From: Mycolicibacterium elephantis DSM 44368
GTDB taxonomy: Bacteria; Actinomycetota; Actinomycetes; Mycobacteriales; Mycobacteriaceae
Direction: 5' to 3'
DNA length: 64,000 nucleotides
Assembly (NCBI RefSeq): GCF_004014805.1
Contig: NZ_ATDN01000011.1
Span: 62,001 to 126,000 of the forward strand
Part shown: piece by piece, positions 48,782 to 62,596 of the stretch
Numbering within the stretch: the first letter of the stretch is position 1
Layout: the number at the start of each line of letters is the position of its first letter
Translations under genes and position numbers: made by a program
The notes under the pieces: generated by a model
The model's input: the letters and a program-made list of their open reading frames with translations, nothing else
What the model was told of the DNA's origin: nothing
Database searches by the model: none

Positions 48782-49690
48782 CTATCGGCGGATCGTGCGC
48801 GGTCGGGCGATCCCGGCCAGTTTCTCCGGGTTGGCCATCGCGTAGAAGTTGGTGATCTTGCCGTCGACCACCTCGACCAGAAACACACCCAACAGCTCGT
48901 CACCGCCGTAGACGACAATCGCCGGGGCGTTGTTGCAGTTCACCGTCTCGAACCGGAGGCCGGGCACGCGCTCGGGGCCCCTGCGCAGGAACGAAACGAC
49001 CAGCGCCGCCACCCTCTTGGCGCCCACCACGGGCCTGCGGACGGCCGGGGCCTTGCCGCCGCTGTCGGCGGTCCATGCGGCGTCGGGCGCCAGCATCGAC
49101 AGCAGTTGTTCCATGTCGCCGTTGGCCGCGGTGGTCATGAACTGCTCGGCGACGCGCACCGACGTGGTGAAGTCCACGGGTTTCATCCGGCGGCGCCGCG
49201 ACTGCACGTGTTCGCGGGCGCGGTAGGCCATCTGGCGCACCGCGTTCGGCGACTTGTCGATCGTCGACGCGATCTCGTCGTGGCTGAAGCCGAACACCTC
49301 GTGCAGCACGAACACCGCGCGCTCGTCGGGGGTGAGCGTCTCGAGCACGACGAGCATCGCCATCGAAACCGATTCGGCCAGAATGACATCCGAGGACGCG
49401 TCGGTGGGCTCGAGCAGCAGCGGCTCGGGCAGCCAGGGGCCGATGTAGTCCTCCCGGCGCCTGGCGCGGACCCGCAGCGCGTTGAGCGCCTGCCGGGTGA
49501 CCAATTGCGCCAGGTACGCCTTGGTGTCGCGCACCGTCGCCAGATCCACGTCGGCCCACCGCAGATAGCTGTCCTGGAGCACGTCGTCGGCTTCGGTTGC
49601 GCTGCCCAGGATTTCGTAGGCGATCGTGAACAGCAGCGGCCGCAGGTGGGTGAACCGTTCGGCGTGCTCGGCGCCGGGGGTGGCGGTCAC
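48782..49690 (-). CDS. ECF41-type sigma factor (SigJ-like), copy 2
   Basis: A 302-residue paralogue of the sigma factor at 45373, very similar through both sigma domains (YEILGSATEADDVLQDSYLRW; LTPDERAVFVLHEVFGFSHDEIASTIDKS). The ECF41 motifs are WLPEPLLL, TADSGGKAPAVRRP and NPEKLAGI. The SnoaL-like C-terminal domain has diverged more, as expected if the two respond to different inputs. GTG 49690 overlaps the stop of oxidoreductase copy 3 (GTGA), so the two are coupled. Between this gene and copy 2 of the oxidoreductase is a separate promoter. Confidence 0.92.
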   Translation of the reverse strand: MTATPGAEHAERFTHLRPLLFTIAYEILGSATEADDVLQDSYLRWADVDLATVRDTKAYLAQLVTRQALNALRVRARRREDYIGPWLPEPLLLEPTDASSDVILAESVSMAMLVVLETLTPDERAVFVLHEVFGFSHDEIASTIDKSPNAVRQMAYRAREHVQSRRRRMKPVDFTTSVRVAEQFMTTAANGDMEQLLSMLAPDAAWTADSGGKAPAVRRPVVGAKRVAALVVSFLRRGPERVPGLRFETVNCNNAPAIVVYGGDELLGVFLVEVVDGKITNFYAMANPEKLAGIARPRTIRR

Positions 49691-50868
49691 GGGGCCGACA
49701 CCCTCTCGGTCTCCGCGAGCCGCTTCCCGCGCTTGTCGCTCTTGAGCCAGGTCAGTGACCCCGGCTTGCGGGCTTCCCGCGCGACGAGTTTGACCGAGGC
49801 CGTCAACGCGGCCCTCTTCAGCGCCGCGCCGGCCTTGCCGCCGAGGTATAGCGGGGTCGCCGTGTCGTCGGTGTGGGACAGCTGGAACACACCGGCCTTG
49901 CTGCCCAGGCTGATGCACTGACCGGCCAGCGCCACGTTCAGCGGCGTCGGGGCGGTGCCCGCGATCCGGCTGCGCACCGTGTCGGCCGCGTGGGCGCCCA
50001 GCGGTGCCGCCGACGCGCAGCACATCCGCAGGGGCTGGTCCGAGGGTGCGGCCGCATCGCCGGCGGCCACGATGCGGTCGTCGTCGACACTGGTCAACGT
50101 CTCGTCGGTGATCAGCCGGCCCAGCGCGTCGGTGCTCAGGCCGCTGGCGGTGGCCAGGTCCGGCACCCCGAACCCCGCGGTCCACACGGTGAGCGGGCTG
50201 GGCACCTCGCGCCCGTCGGCGAGCGTGACGGACTGGCGCGTCACCGCGGTGACGGTGGCGGCCGGCCCGTCGAGCACGGTGACGCCCATCCTGGCCAGCC
50301 GCCGCGCCGCCGACCGGCGCGCCGCCGGGCTCAGGTAGGGGCCGAGCACCCCGCCGCAGACCAGCGTGATCGGGTGGCCCTGCTCGGCGAGTTCGGCCGC
50401 CGTCTCGATGCCGGTGGAGCCGGCGCCGACGACGGTGATCGGCGTGGCGGGACCGACGTCGTCCAGTGCGGCGCGCAGCCGGGTGGCGTGCTCGAATTCG
50501 ACCATCGGATAGGCGAATTCGGCGGCGCCCGGAACAGTCGGGGCGGCCACGCCGCTGCCCACCGCGTAGATCAGGTAGTCGTAGTCCAGCGTGTCGCCGG
50601 ATTCCAGGGCCACGATGCGCGCCGCGGCGTCGATGCGGGCGGCCCGGTCGGTGACCAACCGGATGCCCTGCCCGAGCACCTCCGCGTAGTCGACGACGGC
50701 GTCGTCTACCCCGGCGACCAACTGGTGCAGCCTGATCCGTTCCACGAACTGCGGTCGCGGGTTGACCAGCGTGATGTCGACGTTGTCGGCCGTCTGCAAC
50801 CGGTTGGCCGCGATCGTTCCGGCGTAACCGCCGCCGATGACGACGACGTGGGTGCGGGTCTCGACCAT
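49687..50868 (-). CDS. FAD-dependent NAD(P)H oxidoreductase, copy 3
   Basis: A 393-residue flavoprotein of the same family: VVVIGGGYAGTIAANRL, NPRPQFVERIRLHQLVAGVDDAV, PITVVGAGSTGIETAAELAEQG and DDRIVAAGDAAAPSDQPLRMC. ATG 50868 follows AGAAGGAGACATC. It forms a pair with ECF copy 2 in exactly the same arrangement (oxidoreductase then sigma, four-base overlap) as copy 1 with ECF copy 1, which shows that the pair was duplicated as a cassette. Substrates are unknown. Confidence 0.9.
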   Translation of the reverse strand: MVETRTHVVVIGGGYAGTIAANRLQTADNVDITLVNPRPQFVERIRLHQLVAGVDDAVVDYAEVLGQGIRLVTDRAARIDAAARIVALESGDTLDYDYLIYAVGSGVAAPTVPGAAEFAYPMVEFEHATRLRAALDDVGPATPITVVGAGSTGIETAAELAEQGHPITLVCGGVLGPYLSPAARRSAARRLARMGVTVLDGPAATVTAVTRQSVTLADGREVPSPLTVWTAGFGVPDLATASGLSTDALGRLITDETLTSVDDDRIVAAGDAAAPSDQPLRMCCASAAPLGAHAADTVRSRIAGTAPTPLNVALAGQCISLGSKAGVFQLSHTDDTATPLYLGGKAGAALKRAALTASVKLVAREARKPGSLTWLKSDKRGKRLAETERVSAP

Positions 50869-50902
50869 GATGTCTCCTTCTCTGTCGGGTCTCGTGTCCT
50901 TG

Positions 50903-50930
50903 AGACACCGTCGAGAGCCGAGACGTAACG
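50903..50930 (-). promoter_or_regulatory. ECF41-type promoter of oxidoreductase copy 3
   Basis: Minus-strand CGTTACG (from 50930) with GGTGTCT ending at 50903. The spacing and -10 box are identical to those upstream of copy 2 and match copy 1, with two changes in the -35 box relative to TGTCACA. It lies 34 bases before the copy 3 start and downstream of the gdhA stop at 50959. Confidence 0.7.
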
Positions 50931-50958
50931 GCCTGGCCGCCCGGTGTGGCCTACATCA

Positions 50959-53858
<2,900 letters not shown>

Positions 53859-53883
53859 TTCCAGCTCAGCTTATGGTGTTGCC

Positions 53884-54738
53884 GTGAGTGAGAAGCGCGC
53901 AGGCAGACGGGAGCCACCGCCCGCACCGCCGCCGCTGACCCCGCTGATCGACGCGCACACCCACCTCGACGCCTGCGGGGCCACCGACGCCGCGAGCGTC
54001 ACCGCGATCGTGGACCGCGCCGCCGACGTCGGCGTGCAGGCCGTCGTCACCATCGCCGACGACCTGGACTCCGCACGCTGGGTGACCGAAGCCGCCGACG
54101 CCGATTCGCGCGTCTACGCCGCCGTCGCACTGCACCCGACCCGCGCCGACGCGCTGACCGAGGAGGCCAAGGCCGTCATCGAGCGGCTGGTCGGCCACCC
54201 CAGGGTGGTCGCGGTGGGGGAGACCGGCATGGACATGTACTGGCCGGGCCGGCTGGACGGCTGCGCGTCACCGGCCCGGCAACGCGACGCGTTCGCCTGG
54301 CACATCGACCTGGCGAAGCGGACCGGCAAGCCGCTGATGATCCACAACCGCGACGCCGACGCCGAGGTGCTCGACGTGCTACGCGCCGAGGGAGCGCCCG
54401 AGACGGTGATCTTTCACTGTTTCTCCTCGGACGCGCAGATGGCCCGCACCTGCGTGGAGGCCGGCTGGCTGCTGAGCCTGTCGGGCACGGTGAGCTTCCG
54501 CAACGCCAAGGCGCTGCACGAAGCGGCGTTGCTGATACCGCTCTCGCAAATGCTGGTCGAGACCGACGCGCCGTTTCTGACCCCGCACCCGTACCGGGGC
54601 GCGCCCAACGAGCCCTACTGCCTGCCGTACACGGTGCGGGCGCTGGCCGAGCTGGTTGACCGACCCGCCGAAGTCATTGCATGCGAAACTACCCAGACCG
54701 CCGCGCGGGCCTACGGGCTGCCGAGTTGTTGGACGTAG
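53884..54738 (+). CDS. tatD: TatD-family metal-dependent hydrolase
   Basis: A 284-residue TIM-barrel nuclease/hydrolase. Metal ligands: LIDAHTHLDACG (HxH), VAVGETGMDMYW (Glu), PLMIHNRDADAEVL (His), VIFHCFSSDAQ (His) and LVETDAPFLTP (Asp). TatD proteins degrade DNA and take part in repair or turnover. GTG 53884 gives a Pro/Arg-rich N-terminal tail of about 20 residues before the barrel; a later start is possible and would give more room for a promoter opposite metG. Equivalent to Rv1008. Confidence 0.93.
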   Translation: MSEKRAGRREPPPAPPPLTPLIDAHTHLDACGATDAASVTAIVDRAADVGVQAVVTIADDLDSARWVTEAADADSRVYAAVALHPTRADALTEEAKAVIERLVGHPRVVAVGETGMDMYWPGRLDGCASPARQRDAFAWHIDLAKRTGKPLMIHNRDADAEVLDVLRAEGAPETVIFHCFSSDAQMARTCVEAGWLLSLSGTVSFRNAKALHEAALLIPLSQMLVETDAPFLTPHPYRGAPNEPYCLPYTVRALAELVDRPAEVIACETTQTAARAYGLPSCWT

Positions 54739-54778
54739 ACCTTTTCGTTATCGTGCGGTGATCGAACAGCGCCCCTAG

Positions 54779-56848
<2,070 letters not shown>

Positions 56849-56868
<20 letters not shown>

Positions 56869-57631
56869 CCAGCGAGACGAACTCCCGGCACGACCGGTAG
56901 CGATCCGCGGGGTCCTTGGCCAGCGCCTTGGCCAGGATCGAGTCGAACACTCTTGGCAGCCAAGAGAATTGGCGTGACCATCGCGGCGGCTGCTGGTGCA
57001 GATGTGCGCGGATCAACCCCATTCTGGAGTCGTCGGTGAACGGCGGCGCGCCGGTGAGCAGTTCGACCGTCGTGCAGGCCAGCGCGTATTCGTCGGTGGC
57101 CGACACCGGCGCGTGCCCGGTGATCAGCTCGGGTGCCGCGTACGGCAGCGACATTTCGGCGTCGGTGGGCCGACGCCCGATGTCGTCGGTCATCGAGTGC
57201 GCGACCCCGAAATCGATGAGCACGGCCCGAAGCGCAGCGACCCGGATGTTGGCGGGCTTGACGTCACAGTGCACGACCGCGCGGTTGTGGGTGTAGTCCA
57301 AGGCGTCGGCGATCTGGCCCAACGCGGCGAGCCGCGCGTCCCTGTCGACCAGGGTGGTCACCGCGTCGTCGACGACTTCCATTGTCAGCCAACCGGCTCC
57401 GCGCTCGAACACCTTCACGATGTGGGGATGGTCGAGGCCCCGGGCGAGTTCGAACTCCCGGCGCAACCGCGCGACCTGTGCCTGGTGGCGGTGCTGCTCG
57501 TCGAGGATCTTCAGCGCGGCCACCCGGTCGGGTGCGGCCGCGTCGTGCACCCGGTACACCGTCGCGTACCCGCCGTGGCCGAGCACCGCGTCGACGACAT
57601 AGCGTTCGAACCGGTCGCCGGGGGCAAGCAC
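56849..57631 (-). CDS. Small soluble serine/threonine protein kinase
   Basis: A 260-residue Hanks-type kinase consisting of little more than the catalytic domain: glycine loop [17 protein letters not shown] (Lys near 41), HCDVKPANI (catalytic Asp; HCD instead of HRD), LIDFGVAHS, and [12 protein letters not shown] in the activation segment. There is no membrane helix or extracellular sensor, unlike most mycobacterial Pkn proteins. Start is GTG 57631. It converges with ksgA, the 3' ends overlapping by 20 bases, and faces away from ispE. Substrate unknown; I recall no equivalent at this spot in M. tuberculosis. Confidence 0.9.
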
Positions 57632-57702
57632 CGTCTAAGCCTAAGTTCAGCCCAGCTGCGCAGACGGCTGCTGGGGCGGCCCGACTCCGCTAGTGTCGTG
57701 CC

Positions 57703-58671
57703 GTGCCGACCTGGAACGGAAACACCGCCTCAGAGTGGGTGCCCACTGGGTCGGTCACGGTGCGGGTGCCGGGCAAGGTCAACCTCTACCTCGCGGTCGG
57801 GGATCTCCGCGACGACGGCTATCACGAGCTGACCACCGTCTTTCACGCGGTTTCGCTGCTCGACGAGGTCACCGTGCGCAACGCCGACGTGCTCTCGCTG
57901 GAGATGTCCGGCGAGGGGGTGGACTCGCTGCCCACCGACGAGCGCAACCTGGCCTGGCAGGCCGCGGAGTTGATGGCCGAGCACGTCGGGCGCGCCCCCG
58001 ACGTGGCGATCGCCATCGAGAAGTCGATCCCGGTGGCCGGCGGGATGGCCGGCGGCAGCGCCGACGCGGCCGCGGTGCTGGTCGGGATGAACACGCTGTG
58101 GGAACTCGGTGTGCCCCGGCGCGACCTGCACGCGCTGGCCGCCCAGCTCGGCAGCGACGTCCCGTTCGCGCTGCACGGCGGCACCGCACTGGGTACCGGC
58201 CGCGGCGAGGAGTTGGCGACCGTGCTGGCCCGCACCACCTTCCATTGGGTGCTGGCGTTCGCCGACGGGGAGCTATCCACGCCCGCGGTGTTCGCCGAGC
58301 TCGACCGCCTGCGCGAAACCGGTCCCAAGCGCAACCGGCCGCCGCGGCTGCAGGACCCCGAACCGGTGCTGGCCGCGCTGGCGTCCGGGGATCCGAAGGC
58401 GCTGGCGCCGCTGCTCGGCAACGACCTGCAACCGGCGGCGTTGAGCCTGGAGCCGGCCCTGGGCGACACCCTGCAGGCCGGCGCCGAGGCCGGCGCGTTG
58501 GCCGGCATCGTGTCCGGATCGGGGCCGACCTGCGCGTTTCTGTGCGCGTCGGCGACCGCGGCCGTCGACGTCGGCGCCAAGCTGGCCGACGCGGGCGTGT
58601 GCCGCAGCGTGCGGGTGGCCAGCGGCCCCGTGCAGGGTGCGCGCGTCGTACCGGCGCCGTCGACCCTGTAG
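57703..58671 (+). CDS. ispE: 4-diphosphocytidyl-2-C-methyl-D-erythritol kinase
   Basis: A 322-residue GHMP kinase of the MEP isoprenoid pathway. [21 protein letters not shown] (catalytic Lys region), [22 protein letters not shown] (glycine-rich ATP loop with Asp further on), [12 protein letters not shown] (catalytic Asp) and [15 protein letters not shown] (third GHMP motif) are all present. The start is GTG 57703. Same place as Rv1011. A large hairpin follows the stop. Confidence 0.95.
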   Translation: MPTWNGNTASEWVPTGSVTVRVPGKVNLYLAVGDLRDDGYHELTTVFHAVSLLDEVTVRNADVLSLEMSGEGVDSLPTDERNLAWQAAELMAEHVGRAPDVAIAIEKSIPVAGGMAGGSADAAAVLVGMNTLWELGVPRRDLHALAAQLGSDVPFALHGGTALGTGRGEELATVLARTTFHWVLAFADGELSTPAVFAELDRLRETGPKRNRPPRLQDPEPVLAALASGDPKALAPLLGNDLQPAALSLEPALGDTLQAGAEAGALAGIVSGSGPTCAFLCASATAAVDVGAKLADAGVCRSVRVASGPVQGARVVPAPSTL

Positions 58672-59025
58672 GCCGGTAAGGCGCCGAAACTGAAGATATG
58701 CACGGAAGAGCCGCGCTTTCCGTGCAAAAACCTCAGTTTCGCGCTCAGACGGTGTGACACGGGACTCAATTATCACGAGAGTTTGGCAGCTACTTAAGAG
58801 TTGCATAAGATGATCGGCGGTGAAAACTAGCGGTCAAGCATCGGACGCGATACTTTCGCCCGCCGGTAACGTCGGCGGGCGGTCCGTCAGATGCAGTCGC
58901 TGGTCCGGCCCATCACCGATTCGAGACATAACCGCCGCCGTTTCGTGCGCGCGTATTCGCGATGGTGCGGCTGATCAGGCGGAGCATTACACCGGGGTGT
59001 ACGCCTCGGAACCGAGGAGGTTGTC
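58672..59025. other. Intergenic region between ispE and the acyl-AMP ligase gene
   Basis: A 354-base gap. Its first 70 bases hold a nested hairpin (58681-58744). The middle part around 58760-58800 is AT-rich and could hold a promoter, although no clear -35/-10 pair was assigned. A ribosome site GAGGAGG lies just before the GTG at 59026. No gene is seen. Confidence 0.5.
58681..58744. terminator. Nested hairpin after ispE
   Basis: An outer stem pairs GAAACTGA (58686-58693) with TCAGTTTC (58733-58740), with GCG bases outside it, and an inner stem pairs TGCACGGAA (58699-58707) with TTCCGTGCA (58718-58726) around a GC-rich loop. It starts nine bases after the ispE stop. It could be a terminator without a U-run, or one copy of a dispersed palindromic repeat. 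Confidence 0.55.
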
Positions 59026-60660
59026 GTGAGCCGATTCACCGAGAAGATGTACCGCAATGCCCGTACGGCCACGACGGGCATGGTCACCGGTGAACCGTAC
59101 GCGCCTGTTCGGCACACCTGGGGTGAGGTCCACGAACGGGCCCGTCGCATCGCCGGCGGCCTGGCCAAGGCCGGCATCGGACTCGGCGACGCGGTCGGCG
59201 TGCTGTCCGGCTTCCCGGTCGAGATCGCCCCGACCGCGCAGGGGCTGTGGATGCGCGGCGCCAGCCTCACCATGCTGCACCAGCCCACGCCGCGGACCGA
59301 CCTGGCGATCTGGGCCGAGGACACGCTGACCGTCATCGGCATGATCGAGGCCAAGGCGGTCATCGTCTCGGAGCCGTTCCTGGTCGCCATCCCGGTGCTG
59401 GAGGAGAAGGGCGTCAAGGTCCTGACCGTCAGCGACCTGCTGGACTCCGACCCCATCGACCCGATCGACGTCGGCGAAGACGACCTGGCGCTGATGCAGC
59501 TGACGAGCGGCTCGACTGGATCTCCCAAGGCGGTGCAGATCACCCACCGCAACATCCACTCCAACGCCGAGGCGATGTTCATCGGCGCCGAATACGACGT
59601 CGAGAAGGACGTCATGGTCAGCTGGCTGCCGTGCTTCCACGACATGGGCATGGTCGGCTTCCTCACCATCCCGATGTACTTCGGCGCCGAGCTGGTCAAG
59701 GTCACGCCGATGGACTTCCTGCGCGACACCCTGCTGTGGGCCAAGCTCATCGACAAGTACAAGGGCACCATGACCGCGGCGCCCAACTTCGCCTACGCGC
59801 TGTTCGCCAAGCGGCTGCGAAGGCAGGCCAAGCCGGGCGAGTTCGACCTGTCGACGCTGCGGTTCGCGCTGTCGGGCGCCGAGCCGGTCGAGCCCGCCGA
59901 CGTCGAGGACCTGCTCGACGCGGGTAAGCCGTTCGGCCTGCGGCCCGACGCGATCCTGCCGGCCTACGGCATGGCCGAGACGACGCTGGCGGTGTCGTTC
60001 TCCCCGTGCGGCGCGGGCCTGGTCGTCGACGAGGTCGACGCGGATCTGCTGGCCGCGCTGCGTCGCGCCGTGCCGGCCACCAAGGGCAACACCCGCCGGC
60101 TGGCCACGCTGGGCCCGCTGCTGAAGGACCTGGAAGCCCGCGTCATCGACGAGCACGGCAACGTGATGCCCCCGCGCGGCGTCGGCGTGATCGAGCTGCG
60201 CGGCGAGTGCGTGACGCCCGGCTACATCACCATGGGCGGTTTCATTCCGGCGCAAGACGAGCACGGCTGGTATGACACCGGCGACCTCGGCTACATCACC
60301 GAGGAAGGCAACATCGTGGTGTGCGGCCGCGTCAAGGACGTCATCATCATGGCCGGCCGCAACATCTATCCCACCGACATCGAGCGGGCCGCCTGCCGCG
60401 TCGACGGTGTGCGCCCGGGCTGTGCCGTCGCGGTGCGGTTGGACGCGGGACATTCGCGCGAGACGTTCGCCGTCGCGGTGGAATCCAACGCGTGGCAGGA
60501 CCCGAAAGAGGTGCGCCGCATCGAGCATCAGGTCGCGCACGAGGTGGTGGCCGAGGTCGACGTGCGGCCCCGCAACGTCGTGGTGCTCGGCCCCGGCACC
60601 ATTCCGAAGACACCGTCGGGCAAGTTGCGCCGTTCGACCTCGGTCTCCCTGGTCACCTAG
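59026..60660 (+). CDS. Acyl-AMP ligase/acyl-CoA synthetase (Pks16/Rv1013-like)
   Basis: A 544-residue adenylate-forming enzyme activating a fatty acid as acyl-AMP. P-loop [13 protein letters not shown] near 165; [28 protein letters not shown]; a short insertion ([28 protein letters not shown]) as in FAAL-like proteins; [32 protein letters not shown]; and catalytic Lys in [13 protein letters not shown] 59026 follows GAGGAGG. The name pks16 in M. tuberculosis is historical; it is not a polyketide synthase. A partner synthase is not adjacent, so the acyl acceptor is not deducible here. Confidence 0.92.
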   Translation: MSRFTEKMYRNARTATTGMVTGEPYAPVRHTWGEVHERARRIAGGLAKAGIGLGDAVGVLSGFPVEIAPTAQGLWMRGASLTMLHQPTPRTDLAIWAEDTLTVIGMIEAKAVIVSEPFLVAIPVLEEKGVKVLTVSDLLDSDPIDPIDVGEDDLALMQLTSGSTGSPKAVQITHRNIHSNAEAMFIGAEYDVEKDVMVSWLPCFHDMGMVGFLTIPMYFGAELVKVTPMDFLRDTLLWAKLIDKYKGTMTAAPNFAYALFAKRLRRQAKPGEFDLSTLRFALSGAEPVEPADVEDLLDAGKPFGLRPDAILPAYGMAETTLAVSFSPCGAGLVVDEVDADLLAALRRAVPATKGNTRRLATLGPLLKDLEARVIDEHGNVMPPRGVGVIELRGECVTPGYITMGGFIPAQDEHGWYDTGDLGYITEEGNIVVCGRVKDVIIMAGRNIYPTDIERAACRVDGVRPGCAVAVRLDAGHSRETFAVAVESNAWQDPKEVRRIEHQVAHEVVAEVDVRPRNVVVLGPGTIPKTPSGKLRRSTSVSLVT

Positions 60661-60794
60661 CTTTCTCGGTTGCTCGAGCGTGCGTGTCTGCGGGCGACAC
60701 GCCGCGTACGAGCAGCGGTTTGCGCACCCTCGCGTAGGGCCCCGGCGCAGCCGGGGATAACGAGCTGTCGCTGATTGTCGATACGGTCGGTGTG

Positions 60795-61751
60795 ATGCCT
60801 TCCGCACCCGCCATCGAGGCGATCGATCTGGTGAAGCGTTTCGGAGATGACACCGCGGTCGACGGTGTCAGCTTCACCGTCCCGCCCGGCAGCGTGCTCG
60901 GCCTGCTGGGGCCCAACGGTGCGGGGAAGACCACCACGGTGCGGATGATGACGACGCTGACCGAACCGACCAGCGGCACCGCGCGCGTGGCCGGCTACGA
61001 CGTTCGTCGCGAGCCCCACCAGGTGCGCCGCAGCATGGGGTTGACCGGTCAGGTCGCCACCGTCGATGAACTGCTGACCGGACGGGAGAACATCCGGATG
61101 ATCGGCGGGCTGTACGGCATCCGCCGCAAGCACCTCAAGCGGTTGGGAGATCAACTTCTGGAACAGTTTTCGCTCGCCGATGCTGCCGACCGGGTGGTGC
61201 GGTCGTACTCCGGTGGTATGCGCCGTCGGCTCGATCTGGCGGTGAGCCTGCTGGCCTCGCCGCCCGTGCTGTTCCTCGACGAGCCGACGACCGGTCTGGA
61301 TCCGCGCAGCCGCAGCGAGTTGTGGGATGCGCTGCGCGGTCTTGTCCAGCAGGGCACCACGCTGCTGCTGACCACGCAATACCTCGAGGAGGCCGATCAA
61401 CTCGCCGACAACATCGTGGTGATCGACAAGGGCCGCATCATCGCCGAGGGGTCGCCGTTGCAACTCAAACAACAGGCGGGCACGGCCAGCCTGGTCGTCA
61501 CGGTGTCGAACACCGACGACCTGCCGGCAGCCCGTGCGCTGCTCGCCCGGACGGGGGCGGAGGTGTTCGTCGACCACGGGGCGCGCCGGCTCACCGCGCC
61601 GGCAGAGGGCCTCGACGACATGGTGGCGGTGGCCGGTTGGCTGCGGAGCAGCGACATCGCCGTCGACGACATCGGGCTGTCACGGCCCAGCCTCGACGAT
61701 GTGTTCCTCACGCTCACCGGCCATCGCACCGAAGAGGAGGCGACCGCGTGA
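60795..61751 (+). CDS. ABC transporter ATP-binding protein, DrrA-like
   Basis: A 318-residue ATPase: GPNGAGKTTTVRMM (Walker A), YSGGMRRRLDLAVSLL (signature), VLFLDEPTTGLDPRSR (Walker B) and TTQYLEEADQLAD. The C-terminal domain ends LSRPSLDDVFLTLTGHRTEE, as in daunorubicin-resistance ATPases. ATG 60795 is preferred; a GTG precedes it. The stop overlaps the permease start by four bases (GTGA). Together with one permease it forms a half-size-permease exporter that likely works as a homodimer of the membrane subunit. Substrate unknown; distinct from the drrABC-like set at 19-21 kb. Confidence 0.92.
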   Translation: MPSAPAIEAIDLVKRFGDDTAVDGVSFTVPPGSVLGLLGPNGAGKTTTVRMMTTLTEPTSGTARVAGYDVRREPHQVRRSMGLTGQVATVDELLTGRENIRMIGGLYGIRRKHLKRLGDQLLEQFSLADAADRVVRSYSGGMRRRLDLAVSLLASPPVLFLDEPTTGLDPRSRSELWDALRGLVQQGTTLLLTTQYLEEADQLADNIVVIDKGRIIAEGSPLQLKQQAGTASLVVTVSNTDDLPAARALLARTGAEVFVDHGARRLTAPAEGLDDMVAVAGWLRSSDIAVDDIGLSRPSLDDVFLTLTGHRTEEEATA

Positions 61752-62596
61752 CCGCCGTCGACTCGCCGGTCCGCATCCAACCGCAGCCCGTCCCAATCCG
61801 GCCCACCAACATCGCCCAGCAGTCTTGGATCATGGTGAAACGCAACATGATCCACACCAAACGCATGCCGGAGATGCTCAGCGACGTGACCGCACAGCCG
61901 ATCATGTTCGTGCTGCTGTTCGCGTTCGTGTTCGGCGCGTCGATCGTCAACCCGGGCGGTACCAACTACCGGGAGTTCCTGCTGCCCGGGATCCAGGCGC
62001 AGACCATCGTGTTCTCGGCGTTCGTGGTGGCCTCCGGTATCACCGCCGATGTCGAGAAGGGCATCATCGACCGGTTCCGTTCGCTGCCGATCTCGCGGTC
62101 GTCGGTACTGATCGGGCGCAGCGTCGCCAGCCTCATCCACTCGTCGCTGGGCGTGGTGGTGATGGCGCTGACGGGGTTGGCGATCGGGTGGCGGATCAGG
62201 GGAAGCGTCGCCGAGGCGGTGCTGGCGTTCACGCTGGTGCTGGTGTTCGGGTTCGGGATGATCTGGTTCGGCATCCTGATCGGATCGCTGCTGCGGACGG
62301 TAGAGGCGGTCAACGGGGTGATGTTCACCGTGTTGTTTCCGATCACCTTCCTCGCCAACACCTTTGTCCCCACCGAACCGATGCCGCACTGGCTGCGGGT
62401 GATCGCCGAGTGGAACCCGGTGTCCTCGCTGGCGCAGGCGATGCGCGAGCTTTGGGGCAACGGCGGTCCGGCCCCGGCCAGCGCGCAACTACCGCTGCAT
62501 CATCCGGTGCTCGCGACGATCTTGTGGTCGCTGCTGCTGACCGCGATCTTCGCGCCGTTCGCGTTGCGCGCCTACGCGCGTCGCACCGCGAACTAG
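61748..62596 (+). CDS. ABC-2 type permease, DrrB-like
   Basis: A 282-residue membrane subunit with about six hydrophobic segments, including PIMFVLLFAFVFGASI, LLPGIQAQTIVFSAFVVASG, AVLAFTLVLVFGFGMIWFGILIG and the NGVMFTVLFPITFLANTFVP motif typical of DrrB. The cytoplasmic loop VEKGIIDRFRSLPISRSSVLIGR links to the ATPase. GTG 61748 overlaps the ATPase stop. Converges with the phosphotransferase gene; the two stop codons overlap. Confidence 0.92.
   Translation: MTAVDSPVRIQPQPVPIRPTNIAQQSWIMVKRNMIHTKRMPEMLSDVTAQPIMFVLLFAFVFGASIVNPGGTNYREFLLPGIQAQTIVFSAFVVASGITADVEKGIIDRFRSLPISRSSVLIGRSVASLIHSSLGVVVMALTGLAIGWRIRGSVAEAVLAFTLVLVFGFGMIWFGILIGSLLRTVEAVNGVMFTVLFPITFLANTFVPTEPMPHWLRVIAEWNPVSSLAQAMRELWGNGGPAPASAQLPLHHPVLATILWSLLLTAIFAPFALRAYARRTAN

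Noticed and set aside
59026..60660. Polyketide synthase suggested by the pks16 name of the M. tuberculosis equivalent
   Set aside because: The protein is a single adenylate-forming enzyme with P-loop and catalytic Lys; no KS, AT or ACP is present.
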